From Cladorhizidae sp. MBARI D1340-BT2 (taxonomy: Eukaryota > Porifera > Demospongiae > Poecilosclerida > Cladorhizidae), in the NCBI GenBank assembly GCA_028752905.1, contig JAQNBH010000007.1, positions 40,837,872 through 40,901,871 on the forward strand: DNA of 64,000 nucleotides. Reading direction: 5' to 3'. This document shows, piece by piece, positions 48,701 through 58,349 of the stretch. Position 1 is the stretch's first letter. The number at the start of each line of letters is the position of its first letter. Below the pieces are notes generated by a model. That model saw nothing but the letters and a program-made list of their open reading frames with translations. It searched no databases and had not been told where the DNA came from. The translations under genes and the position numbers were made by a program.

Positions 48701-51700
48701 GTGGAGGGGAAAGGGTACAATGTAGGGGTCAAACGCACGCGGACCCTGCCACACTGATGACCATGGAGAGTTCACATTTACATCCTCTACCTAGAAATAA
48801 ATAACACACCAATCAACATAGCACCTAGCAACACAACAATCAACATAGCACCTAGCAACACAACAATCAACATAGCACCTAGCAACACAACAATCAACAT
48901 AGCACCTTGCAACACAACAACAATCAACACAACATATCAACACAATAACAATCAACATAGCACATTGCAACACAACAACAATCAACACAGAACTTATCAA
49001 CCCAACAACAATCAACACAGAACCTATCAACACAACAGCAATCGACACAAACCTATCAACCCAACAACAATCAACACAGAACCTATCAACCCAGCAACAA
49101 TCAACACAAACCTATCAACCCAGCAACAATCGACACAAACCTATCAACCCAGCAACAATCAACACAAACCTATCAACCCAGCAATCAACACAGAACCTAT
49201 CAACACAACAACAATCAACACAGAACTTTCAAAACAACAATCAACACAACCTATCAACACAACAACAAAGCACATCAACCCAACAACAATCAATACAGAA
49301 CCTATCAACACAACAGCAAGCAACACCACTCTAGTAAAGGCTAGTTAAGCATAGAATCGATTCAAGTCGATTATCGAGGAAGGCATTTATCTATTGGATC
49401 CATGCGACCATAACCAGTTTGGTGACTCTTCACCGTTAAAGTCCTATACATCAATAATTTTAAAAGCAGAATAGTATTGGGTTACATGATTATATGCGGT
49501 AAAGAGTCATGGTCCACATAGGTAGTCTTCTGGTCAATCCTTGTTGGTTCATAATACTTCTTCTTGCTCAAGTGTTTTTTTAAAATCTTTTGCCCTGGAG
49601 GACTCAGGGTCTCTGGAACTTTTAGACATTCTCTTAACTTGTTTATTGTTTCTAGGTTTTATTTCACTTAGCAACGGTCTTTATAAGGGCAAATTAAAAC
49701 AACAAATGCACGTGATTCATGATCCATCTGAATGACAGAGTGCATGGCAACACACCAGAGAGATGGTGGTGTTTCACATGGCCAGACCCAGTGGTCAGGG
49801 TAGCTCCAGCCCCGTGTCGCGCTGCCCGAGGTGTAATGTGAACGTGCACCGCCTCCTTCACGAGCAACTCCCGGCTCTATCAATCACCAATGTCTCTCCT
49901 CACAAGATTGGGTGTTGATGGTTCCCTGCTTGCTCTGTGATAGAAGACTTCTCAAGTTCTCCCTTCACGCATATGCACCTTGATTCAAGATTCCAATCTC
50001 CTTCTTGTCTACCCAAACAAGGAGCATAAAGATGCTCGCAGGGAGAACTTGAGAAGTCTGCTATCACAGAGCATGCAGGGAACCATCAACACCCAATCTT
50101 GTGGGACGAGACATCAGTGATGATAGAGCCGGGAAATGGAGGGAGTTGCTCGTGATAGAATAATTGCACACCAACACTACACGTAGGGATCAGCACTTCA
50201 ATAGAGATGTGGGCTGCAGCTACGCGATTGCTGGCTCTCGAATCTTAAGACTATGTGAAATGTTGCTGTGCATATACAAGTTGTTATTCAAATGATTCAT
50301 GAACCACGTGCATTTGTTGTGTGGAACGTGTTGCCAGCGAGTGTGGATGCATTGCCAGCGAGTGTGGATGCATTTCCAGCAAGAGCGGATGTGTTGCCAG
50401 CAAGTGTGGATGTGTTGCCAGCGAGTGTGGATGTGTTACCAGTGAGTGTGGACGTGTTGCCAGCGAGTGTGGATGCGTTGCCAGCGAGTGTGGATGCATT
50501 TCCAGCAAGAGCGGATGTGTTGCCAGCAAGTGTGGATGTGTTGCCAGCGAGTGTGGATGTGTTACCAGTGAGTGTGGATGTGTTACCAGTGAGTGTGGAT
50601 GTGTTGCCAGCGAGTGTGGACGTGTTGCCAGGGAGTGTGGACATGTTGCATCAAGTGTGTATGTATTGCCAGAGAGTGTGGATGTGCTGCCAGCGAGTGT
50701 GGATGCATTGCCAGCAAGAGTGGATGCGTTGCCAGCAAGTGTGGATGTGTTGCCAGTGAGTGTGGATGTGTTGCGTTGTTTTCGTGTTCTTTTAACTGAT
50801 GAAGACACGAGTACTTCGGTTGAAACATCACCAAAACAAAAGGGCCAATTGAAAGAGAAACGTGTCGGCTGAAATAATCCTACAAGTTTTCTCATTGTCG
50901 TCCACTCCACATATCAACACGTGCCTTGTCTTGTTGCTATTGGTGACTACCCATGTAGGTCAGCTACAGCCTCCCTCAATGACTTGGTGACAGTTGCACA
51001 GGAGAACCACACCAAATCAAACAGCAGATGTTTTGGTAGAGGATCGGCTGCAGCCTCTTTTGGACTCGAACAGCTGTCTGGGAGCGAGAACTCCACAAAC
51101 TAAGCAGCAGAAATGAGCACGTGTCTCAGCTTGTAATCCAGCAAATGCATTAGATCGATCGCACCGTTTGAAGAACTCATGCGCATATCCTCACCGACCA
51201 TTTTATTCTGCAATCAAGAAACAAGAGTAGTCCTTGACAAGCACTGCAGTCTTCTGGCAGTTTTTATGAGCACACCTGCTGTAAGCAAGTCATGTGACTG
51301 GGAAAACAGACGTATAGAAATTTAGATAGACCTCTGAAGGTGATTTTGCTAAGTTGTCTCTTTCTTGCACTTTCTACAAAAAAATTTGCACTGCCCATAG
51401 CGATGGCACGCTCGGCGTCTTGCCACGATCAATGTCGGCTGAAGCCTCCATTTGGGGAGCAAAGAACCTGCCTATGTGAGTTTTAGTGTTTTAGCTGAGA
51501 TATGAGCCTTGGTTTTTTCCCTTTTTTTCCCGGGGGTGGGGGGGGGTGTTTGGCGTCATCCTGTCTACCATTTGTCAAATCAATACAGAGGAAGTACATT
51601 TTACTACCCAATATTGATGCTCAATAATTGTGCAGAGAAAAGTCAGCAACATGATACTCTGACCACTCACCCTCTTCTTCATGAAGAATGTGCAACCACT

Positions 51701-52894
51701 CACCTTCACGAAGAACGTGCAACCAATCACTCACACTCACCTTCATGTACGAATGTGCAATCCTTTTCCTCATTCTTGGCTTCTGATCTGAAACAGAAAC
51801 AGAACAAGTACAAACCAACTCTTATTAAGAACAAACCAACTCTTATTAAGACACCCACACACCAAAAGATTAGATCAATATTTCATAAATGAATAAATAT
51901 AAGTATAAATTAAAAGCATGAGATTTAGAGATTTTCTGGGTGGGTGGGTTAATATACGTGTTTGTCGTGGTTAGAATCTCATCTACCAACAGACAGGATG
52001 AAGAGCAGCAGGGAGGGAAGGGTGTGGCTTCCACTAGACACTACACGAATATCTCCCTCCCTCCTTCCCCCATCACGTTAGTCACCATCTATGAATATTT
52101 AGCCCTTAAAAATATCCCTCTATGTACAATAATCTTGTGCATAAAATTAGATCCACTAACTGCATGTATTTATGCATCACACTCGACTTAAAAACTTCAT
52201 GGGCACCAGTTCAGCGTGTGCTGTACTTATTGGACTCATTCCCTGCTCTTTCCCAGGGTTAATCTTTCCCAGGGTTAATCTTTCCCAGGGTTAATAATTA
52301 GGACAAGGTTAGAGCTAATAACAATAAGCAATTCATAATTACTATATTTAATGTAAATGCTGTCCCTGTTAAAAACAAACTCACCTCCATTAAGAAGCCA
52401 ATTAATTCTATCACCTCTACAATGGGATTCTGAATAGGTAATTGCTCATACAAGTGTTCCACATATTGCCCCTAATGGTACCAGTCAATGCAATATATTT
52501 TAAATGTGCAATAAGTAACAAACTTGCCTATAATTTTTCTCAGGTAATGAGTTACATTAGTGTAAATTATGGTTATTGTAGTATTGTAGGTACTAAAGTA
52601 CATCTTCAGGAAATTTAAACATGATTGGGCGTGGTGAATAAAAATGAATAAAAAGGTGAACAGAAGCATGGAGCACATCAACCCCTCACGTGTACTCCCT
52701 CACGTGTACTACAAATAGCTAGCTAGCTATAGCTCACTGAATGTCTTAACAGGTGCTGATTTAGACTTGTCATCTGGAGTTTTCTCGTCATCTAAGCGAA
52801 GAGACGACGTGGTGGACAAAGAAGAGCATTGAATCAGGCAAAACCGTCCTCTAGAAGCGGTAGTAAAGGTGGTGGAAGAGCGAGAGAGTAACAT
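42796..52894 (-). CDS. mitochondrial ribosomal protein mS35, complete, 8 exons, 255 aa
   Basis: Component of the small subunit of the mitochondrial ribosome. Exons in order of transcription: 52894-52738, 51787-51741, 48790-48638, 47578-47518, 45328-45210, 45135-45026, 43637-43568, 42846-42796. Every junction is GT-AG and the phases (1,0,0,1,0,2,0) agree; lengths sum to 768 nt, ending in TGA. Exon 1 encodes a Ser/Thr/Arg-rich presequence without acidic residues ([18 protein letters not shown]), typical of mitochondrial import. Exon 3 holds the family block [13 protein letters not shown] and GNLELMK. Exon 4 continues [20 protein letters not shown], close to human mS35 ([20 protein letters not shown]). 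Exon 5 has the [10 protein letters not shown] region, exon 7 [19 protein letters not shown], and exon 8 a short acidic tail. It is shorter than the human protein (323 aa), mostly at the ends. The introns are packed with minisatellites. Confidence 0.93.
43885..43985. repeat. dispersed repeat, copy 1 (gaagactgaagtatttcggt)
   Basis: A roughly 95-bp motif: gactgaagtatttcggttga, aatgtt, then after about 50 bp ggccgaaaaataa. Related copies at 46385-46495 and 50797-50885. All lie in mS35 introns. Source element unknown. Confidence 0.5.
44570..44740. mobile_element. fold-back element (family B)
   Basis: Inverted arms: aatagaaaggaaacaaag / gatgaccctttaccattt at the left, and aaatggtaaagggtcatc / cttgtttcctttctatt at the right. 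The centre carries a direct duplication (catttacaatctaaaaatga). A diverged relative lies at 49425-49515. In mS35 intron 6. Confidence 0.7.
44972..45030. repeat. 29-bp tandem duplication over the exon 6 donor of mS35
   Basis: cagacagagttcacctcatg plus ctcaccaac occurs at 44972 and again at 45001, so the GTGAGCATGAGG splice donor is present twice, 29 bp apart. Use of the outer one would shift the frame. Confidence 0.8.
45415..46165. repeat. 64-66 bp minisatellite, about eleven units
   Basis: Unit ccagtgtgttggtccagtgt, gtgtccccatagagctattg, tcaacctacttcaacctgcc, tcaac. In mS35 intron 4. A single-copy relative lies at 23968-24068. Confidence 0.95.
46385..46495. repeat. dispersed repeat, copy 2
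   Basis: tagactgaagtgtttcggtt, gaaacatt, then tgccgaaaataaccg. See 43885-43985. Confidence 0.5.
46720..46862. repeat. two-copy tandem duplication, about 71 bp
   Basis: tacactgtacaggatcatgt, atgtactactgaattggtcc, cagtct and a GTACAGGGACTACTGTATA end occur at 46723 and 46796. In mS35 intron 4. Confidence 0.85.
47040..47500. repeat. 46-bp minisatellite interrupted by a fold-back fragment
   Basis: Three good units (cagcatcattatgataagac, agtgtgacacacc, cagcatcattaaa) at 47051-47190, then decayed units up to about 47500 (ctagcatgaaacagtatcac and so on). Between them lies a family A fragment (47236-47340). In mS35 intron 4, ending close to the exon 4 donor. Confidence 0.8.
47236..47340. mobile_element. 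family A fold-back element, one arm
   Basis: ctgatgaaggctagagcatc, tagtcgaaacgtcgagagaa, tacaatttcaagttgattat, tgagaaggttattg, tatgtcaactgagagttgat. Only the right arm is present. It sits within the 46-bp array. Confidence 0.75.
47745..48535. repeat. 24-bp minisatellite, about 33 units
   Basis: Unit cacttcaacaaacaaacaac plus aaca, with 20-bp and shorter variants; C/A-only composition on the plus strand. Fills most of mS35 intron 3 (47579-48637). Confidence 0.95.
48805..49335. repeat. 27-30 bp minisatellite changing sequence along its length
   Basis: The left part uses catagcacctagcaacacaa plus caatcaa; the right part uses acagaacctatcaacccaac plus aacaatcaac, with intermediates between. In mS35 intron 2, beginning about 15 bp past the exon 3 acceptor. 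Confidence 0.9.
49350..49515. mobile_element. family A terminus fragment next to a family B fold-back relative
   Basis: 49352-49390 (gaatcgattcaagtcgatta, tcgaggaagg) is a diverged family A terminus. 49425-49515 has accagtttggtgactcttca ... gcggtaaagagtcatgg, an inverted pair diverged from the family B element at 44570-44740. Confidence 0.5.
49690..50330. repeat. long imperfect inverted repeat, arms about 250-290 bp
   Basis: The arms are best conserved at 49840-49975 and 50035-50170 (for example, gggttgatggttccctgc-type sequence against gcagggaaccatcaacaccc; cttctcaagttctccctt against gggagaacttgagaag). They continue more weakly outward to gattcatgaaccacgtgc (about 50292) and its complement near 49705-49730. 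The outer end of the right arm encodes a WNVLP motif seen near the C-terminus of many LINE reverse transcriptases, so the arms may be two LINE 3' ends head to head. Confidence 0.7.
50320..50795. repeat. 21-bp minisatellite, about 22 units
   Basis: Unit gtgttgccagcgagtgtgga plus t, seven codons (VLPASVD in one frame). It continues directly from the LINE-like WNVLPASVD end of the inverted repeat. In mS35 intron 2. Confidence 0.93.
50797..50885. repeat. dispersed repeat, copy 3
   Basis: ctgatgaagacacgagtact, tcggttgaaacatc, then gtgtcggctgaaataat. See 43885-43985. Confidence 0.5.
50890..51740. other. remainder of mS35 intron 2
   Basis: No gene assigned. A 60-codon plus-strand frame at 50921-51103 has no recognisable content. 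A G-run (gggggtgggggggggtg) lies near 51533-51549. Confidence 0.45.
51655..51762. repeat. triplicated segment over the exon 2 donor of mS35
   Basis: Three imperfect copies of cactcaccttcatgaagaat plus gtgcaacca. The right-most contains the last bases of exon 2 and the GTGAGTG donor; the middle one recreates a perfect GAAG/GTGAGTGG donor at 51703/51704. Confidence 0.75.
52190..52300. repeat. dispersed repeat shared with 58095-58160
   Basis: cttcatgggcaccagttcag ... ccctgctctttcccagggtt, ending in three tandem copies of tctttcccagggttaa. A relative (cctcatgggcaccagtcagt ... ctgctctttcctaggg) lies just past the TBC gene. In mS35 intron 1. Confidence 0.55.
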
Positions 52895-53514
52895 ACCTTT
52901 AGGCCAGAATAAATAAATCGCACATGCAAGCTACGACCTTTTACCAATCCTATCTCGGCCGACACATCGTTTTTGCCCATACGGACGCTTTACCCGTCGG
53001 GGTCTGCCGCCACTTGCGTGCGCGCGCAAGTAAAAATAAAATTGTGAGCTGACGACATGGGCGTTGCCCTACCTAGATACTGCCCTACCTAGATACTGCC
53101 CTACGATAATCCTAGCGGGACCCCTTCATTTCTACAATGTTAATCATGAACACCGTTAGCCTAGCCTGGCCTTACCTAAACCTAGCGGGAGCCCTAATCC
53201 CAGAAAAGTAGTCGGGATTTTGGGGTGGGGTGGGGTGGGGTGGGTGTGTGTGCGAGTAGCCATTCACTTCCAACAATTACTATAATGACAATGTTGGTAA
53301 TGAGATGAGTTTGCGGTCTAATCAGCATTTGAAGTCGCCTGGGATGGTGCTGAGCAATGGCTGATGAAATGTCAATAGGAATGTTTTTATGGATGTGGAT
53401 TAACCCATTGTTGTAGGATGTTGTAGGATGGAAGGTTCTATTCACTTCAAACGTTCAGCTAGTCCCAGGCAGGGTGCAGGGTACATAAAACAGTCAACAA
53501 TATAATATTATACT
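52895..53514 (-). promoter_or_regulatory. mS35 promoter region and spacer
   Basis: Upstream of the mS35 ATG. A GC-rich stretch about 90-140 bp upstream contains the near-palindrome acttgcgtgcgcgcgcaagt (53012-53031), similar to the alternating GCGC core of NRF-1-type sites that are common at mitochondrial ribosomal genes in animals. A GGGGT run lies at about 53221-53243. No gene on the other strand was recognised. Confidence 0.4.
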
Positions 53515-53730
53515 CTAAAGTCGCCTTCTCAACAAATTATATTCACTCGACATTTCGACTAGATGCTTTAGCCTTCATCAGGGGATGAAGGCTAGAGCAT
53601 CTAGTCAAAACATCGAGTGATGAAGGCTAGAGCATCTAGTCGCAACATCGAGTGAATACAATTTGAAGTTGATTATTGAGAAGGTGATTTTAATGTTATA
53701 ATGTCAACTGAGAGTTCATTGAGAATATAA
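53515..53730. mobile_element. family A fold-back element, most complete copy
   Basis: Left arm: gccttctcaacaaattatat, tcactcgacatttcgactag, atgctttagccttcatca. Right arm: gatgaaggctagagcatcta present twice, then tgaatacaatttgaagttga, ttattgagaaggtgat and tatgtcaactgagagttcatt. One arm carries an internal duplication of about 45 bp. Confidence 0.8.
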
Positions 53731-54899
53731 TTATACTCTCTGATGTTTAAACTAACATGACAAAGAGCAGAAGGTGTCACATGTAAATAAGATAAGATAG
53801 TCCACAAGAAGTCTTCGCCTTTCATGTGCCAACAGTGCAACTGACTCTGAAAATTTGGCGGGTGTGGGGGTCTGTGGGAGATCATCTTGATTGACGTTCA
53901 GTGCTGCATTCTTCAGCACTGATGGTAACCAATATGGATGCTACTAAGTACATACCTTGTAAAGCTCTTTGATTATGAATGCTAAAGCAATCATTCTAGT
54001 TCTGAAATCAAGTGGTTAACAAAAGAAATAGAGATATATACTACGTTAATATTCACTTAGAAAATTGGCAGGAGAACATTGTCTCTGTGACGCTGATGGC
54101 CACAAAGTTTAGGCAAGGATGGCTGCATACCAATACTCGGACACAGTTTTACAATAGTGTTGAACCATTGTGAGCGATGATAATTTATATTTCTCCTATA
54201 TAACATCCTTCAAAGTTGCAGTCATATTGCCAATCTCACCTACAGCTTTAACTATATCTTTTGCTTCAGCCTGAAGACTGAAGGTTAAGGCTTGGATATA
54301 CTTAAGACCAGCATTGGCAATAACTAGTGCACCAAGGAAATCTAATTGGCTAGCAAAGGTATTCTGGCATCAGCTATTGAACCTGCAGACCACTCAGTAG
54401 TACTACCTGTGTATATTTCCATGCATGCAACAATAGAAGGATAAAGTGACTAGAGAATGTTCAGAGCTTCTTGTTGCTAAGTTCAGCATAGGTCTTTTAA
54501 CATCTGAACTGCTGAGCCTGGTTGTGTACCAATGGATTTCTCCAGAAGGTGCTGGTGTTGTTATAAAACAAATTTTTATAGGTTTAAGTGATAAGCTTAG
54601 GAATGAGGTGTGAGGTGGTAAAATAGCAAATCTAAAAAGAAATTATAAAATAAAAATTGCTAAAGTAAATCCGAAAATTACTGAAATTTAAGTTTTTAAG
54701 TTAATTTTTTGGTAACATGAATTTATACATTTCACAATAATAAAAGAAAGCATTATCTCTTCTGTAAGGTGTAATGTCAGGTCAGATTATGTTTGAGGTC
54801 GTCAGAGGGTAGACTGAGGTCATGTATATATACTGGTGCCTTTGCTTTAGTCTGTCATTGTGTGCATATAATTCTCACTTTCAAACTTTCACAAAAAAA
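53731..54899. other. no gene seen
   Basis: AT-rich unique sequence. No tandem array and no recognisable exon. The left end of the gypsy-type remnant may begin somewhere in its last part, but no LTR was identified. Confidence 0.45.
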
Positions 54900-56334
54900 T
54901 CTATCATGGATGATAACCGATTTTGAACTTCTACAAAAATGCTGACCTCGATCTGGATCCTGCCAAACGTGTGAATGCAGTCTCAGTTTCGTCAAACGGC
55001 AAAGCCATTTCATGCTGTCAGTGGAGCTCTCTTCAATGGAGACAAGGAGGTTGTCAAAACCTGTGTGCCCAGCATTCTGAAGGCATGTCATGATAATCCA
55101 GCTACAGGAGGGCACTTTGGCAGAGATAAAACCTTCCGTAAAATATCTCAGCGATATTACTGGAAAGGCATGAAGAGCGATGCACAAGAATATGTGAAGG
55201 CATGTCCGAAGTGTTTCATCAGTAATCCCAGTCAGCAAAGAAGCTCCATCTCTCAACCCCATACGGCCATACCTGTATATACCTGCCAAGATATGGAGTC
55301 TGGTTGGGATTGACATTATTGAACCTCTTCAAGAAACTACAAGTGGTAACAAGTATATCGTCGCCAAACAGGTGATTTCTCCAAGTGGTCTGAAGTTGGA
55401 CAAGAGTGCGAAGTCAGTGGTACAGTTCCTTATCTCTGTTGTATGTCTACTAGGCTGCAGGACAGCCTTATCAGTGACCAGGGTCGTGAATTATTGACAG
55501 CTTATGGACCGCTTCCTGACAGATCACCGCATAGCCTCGGCATACCACGCACAGTCAAGCGGCCAAAGGGAAATGACAACAGGACGCTCAAGGCTGCACT
55601 GAGTAAGCTTGTCAACGACCAAGCTGATGATTGGGATCAGTATATTCCAGGCATTTTGTTTGCTTATCATACACCTATCCATGCTTCAACGAAGTGCACG
55701 CCCTTCGAAGTGATGTATGGCCGCACTGCCAAGCTGCCCGCTGACCTGAAGTCTGCCGACAAGAGTGATGCAGCATCACTTCCAGACTCAGCCAGCCTTG
55801 ATGTTCTGCAGACACACCATTCGTAAAGACCTCTGTTCCACAGTCTCCAGCAACATCGCCAGTGCACAGTCTCGTCAGAAGGAGAATTATGATCGTCAAC
55901 ATGAAAGCAACAAAGAGATTATCACAAGAGTCCATAATCTACATCAAAAACAGTCGACGTATCCACAGGATGGGATCCAAGTTGGAGCCTCGCTGGACTG
56001 GTCCATATACTGTTGTTGAGACCTTCAGCAAAGGCTGCAAGCTAAAAAATGTAAGTAACACCTAACCACGCCAGCAACCTCAAAATCTACACAGATGCCA
56101 CATGATGTTCCTCATGACCTTGAGCCTGACTGCCCTTGTGACACCATAGAGGACAAACCCCAGCAACCCAAGAGACCAAGGAGGGAGCTAGACGGTGACA
56201 CAACGGAATACATCAGGAAGAAAAAAACACAAGTCGACCAGCATGTTAAGTCCACTCTCCAGCACTCGAAAGAACCTCGCAGCAGCGCTGGGTCTGAAAT
56301 CAACAAAATCAATCCACTTTGGCTGACCCTCTGA
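54900..56334 (+). mobile_element. decayed Ty3/gypsy-type integrase
   Basis: Retroelement integrase (inserts element DNA into the host genome), now broken by frameshifts. The zinc-binding N-terminal domain is at about 55089-55235 (GGHFGRDKT, RYYWKGM and the C-x2-C pair in KACPKCF). The catalytic core follows from about 55300: the IDIIEPLQ strand, then ISDQG (second Asp), and GQRE supplying the Glu in another frame. Next come ILFAYHTPIHASTK and MYGRTAKLP, and the C-terminal WTGPYTVVETF at about 55997-56030. At least four frameshifts occur. No protease, reverse transcriptase or LTR was found in the window, so this is a fragment. Confidence 0.85.
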
Positions 56335-56719
56335 ACTACCATAGCCAAGACCAACGGTGATGGCAACTGATCCATCAGTTATATACTCACAGGATCAGAG
56401 GAGAGTCATTGAGTAGTCATGGCATCATCCAAAATCGAGTCATGCAGCACATGAGCACTGATATCACCACGAAGCTCCAACATCACCTGAATCCGAATGT
56501 TAATGATTATGTGGCTGCTTCTGGAATCTCACTGGATGGAGTATGGGCAACTGATGCCAAGGTCATGGACATGGCCAGGATATGACATTTATATATACCA
56601 AGGTTGGTCATTCAATGCAGTAGCTAACGTATCCTGCCAGCTTTAGTCTCCAGAGCGTGACAGATCATGCATTATATATCGAGAATGCATTAGAGCACTT
56701 CAATGCTGCCAGTGCTTAG
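56335..56719 (+). pseudogene. OTU-like cysteine protease remnant downstream of the integrase
   Basis: OTU peptidases cleave ubiquitin conjugates through a Cys in a DGNC motif. Here GDGN is followed by TGA at 56368-56370 instead of a Cys codon, then SISYILTGSE as in OTU domains. After a frameshift it continues with DYVAASGISLDGVWATDAKV (matching the G-x-W-(G/A)-T-D segment), DIYIY, and near the end ENALEHFNAAS, where the catalytic His would be. It lies in line with the integrase remnant, so it was probably part of the same element. Dead copy; domain call by motif order only. Confidence 0.55.
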
Positions 56720-57459
56720 ATGTATGTTTTGCTAGCTCATGCTTCATTGCAGTCTGCACTTGATTAGTTTGCAACCACATTTAAGTGATTAAAATTGTGT
56801 ATTTTAGGTTGTGTCATCAGCATGAAAATTAAAATCAAAATTTAATATCCGAGTGTTTTAATTAAGATAGTTTAGCCATGAGTTCAAAACAGAACTCTAA
56901 TAGGGCTAGTTTCTGAGTGTGTAAGGGGTATAATCTGGGTATTATATGAAATAGCTTAGCCTGTTTTATACCCCGGGTATAGTTCAGTTTATAGCCTGGG
57001 GTATATATAAAACAGGCTAGCCCACTTTAACCTCGGGTATATATAGTCTGGGGAGGGGGGTATATTTTAGGCTGTTACACTGGGATCACATTCGGAATAA
57101 TCTGATCTCTCATTCCTGGCATTTCTTGCAGTTTTTATCGCCAGCTTCAACTCTAAATTTTACCCACAACACAGAAATTGCTACTGTTTGTTGATGTATG
57201 CTTCTCCACATCAGTGCTAGACTAATGGCCTCTCAAGGGAAGGTTTTGTTGCCCACACAAAACAATTGTGTTTTTAACATCTCTCATTTGGTACATAGCA
57301 ACCATATCAGCCCTAACCTTATCGAGTTGACATTGAAAATTAGGCTGACAACTCCCAAAAATTACTGCCAACTTGCCACCAATCAGAAAACAAAACCAAA
57401 CTGCCCACCATTGACCTGTTGGCTATACACCAGTGGTTGAAATGAGCAATCATCACAAT
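56720..57459. other. no gene; hairpin at 56950-57065
   Basis: AT-rich spacer. gcctgttttataccccgggt at about 56969-56988 is complemented by cctggggtatatataaaaca at about 56996-57015, and related ggggtata motifs follow, giving a short cruciform-prone cluster. Confidence 0.5.
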
Positions 57460-57995
57460 TACATTGAGGAGGTTGCTCACAGGAGTCAACCGTTTTCACT
57501 ATCCAGTTAATCACAAGTACATCGAGAGGGGTGCTTAGGAGTCCAACAGTTTTCACCATGCAGTTATGAGGGGGGTGCTTGCAAGAGTCCAACAGTTTTC
57601 ACTATGCAGTTATGAGGGGGGTGCTTGCAAGAGTCCAACAGTTTTCACTATGCAGTTATGAGGGGGGTGCTTGCAAGAGTCCAACAGTTTTGTTATGAGG
57701 GGGGTGCTTGCAAGAGTCCAACAGTTTTCACTATGCAGTTATGAGGGGAGTGCTTGCAAGAGTCCAACAGTTTTCACTATCCAGTTATGAGGGGGGTGCT
57801 TGCAAGTGTCGAACAGTTTTCAATATGAGAGGGGTGCTTGCAAGAGTCGAACAGTTTTCACTATGCAGTTGTGAGATGGTTGCTTGCAAGAGTCCCCAAC
57901 AGTTTTCACTATCCAGTTATGAGGGGGGTACTTGCAAAAGTCCAACAGTTAATGGTTCATCACAATTACATTGAGGGAAGTGCTTGAGGAGCCCA
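57460..57995. repeat. 46-bp minisatellite, about eleven units
   Basis: Unit gaggggggtgcttgcaagag, tccaacagttttcactatgc, agttat, with shortened units. Downstream (3') of the TBC gene. Confidence 0.93.
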
Positions 57996-58349
57996 CCCAC
58001 CCACCCCTGGCTACTCCCCGGAATCCAATATTGATCTGACCAATGCTGCAATGGCAGTTATGTAGGCCAAGGGTAACCAGGACTGACTGAAACACCTCAT
58101 GGGCACCAGTCAGTGTCATTGGCCTCTTTCACTGCTCTTTCCTAGGGATAATAATGAAATTATTTAGCACAAAGATAGAGATAATAGACGAAGATGAGGA
58201 CAGAATGTGACCGCACAGGAAATGGCATTAGGTGAACAGAAACACATTTCAGAACAATTAAAATATTAAAAAAAAAAAGAAGAAGACATCCACTGGTATA
58301 AATATATAGGCTTAAAAACAAAGTAAGAAAATTATATTGCTGCATATGG

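Noticed and set aside
49668..49883. 71-codon minus-strand frame in mS35 intron 2
   Set aside because: Lies within an arm of the large inverted repeat. Best explained as retroelement debris, not a gene.
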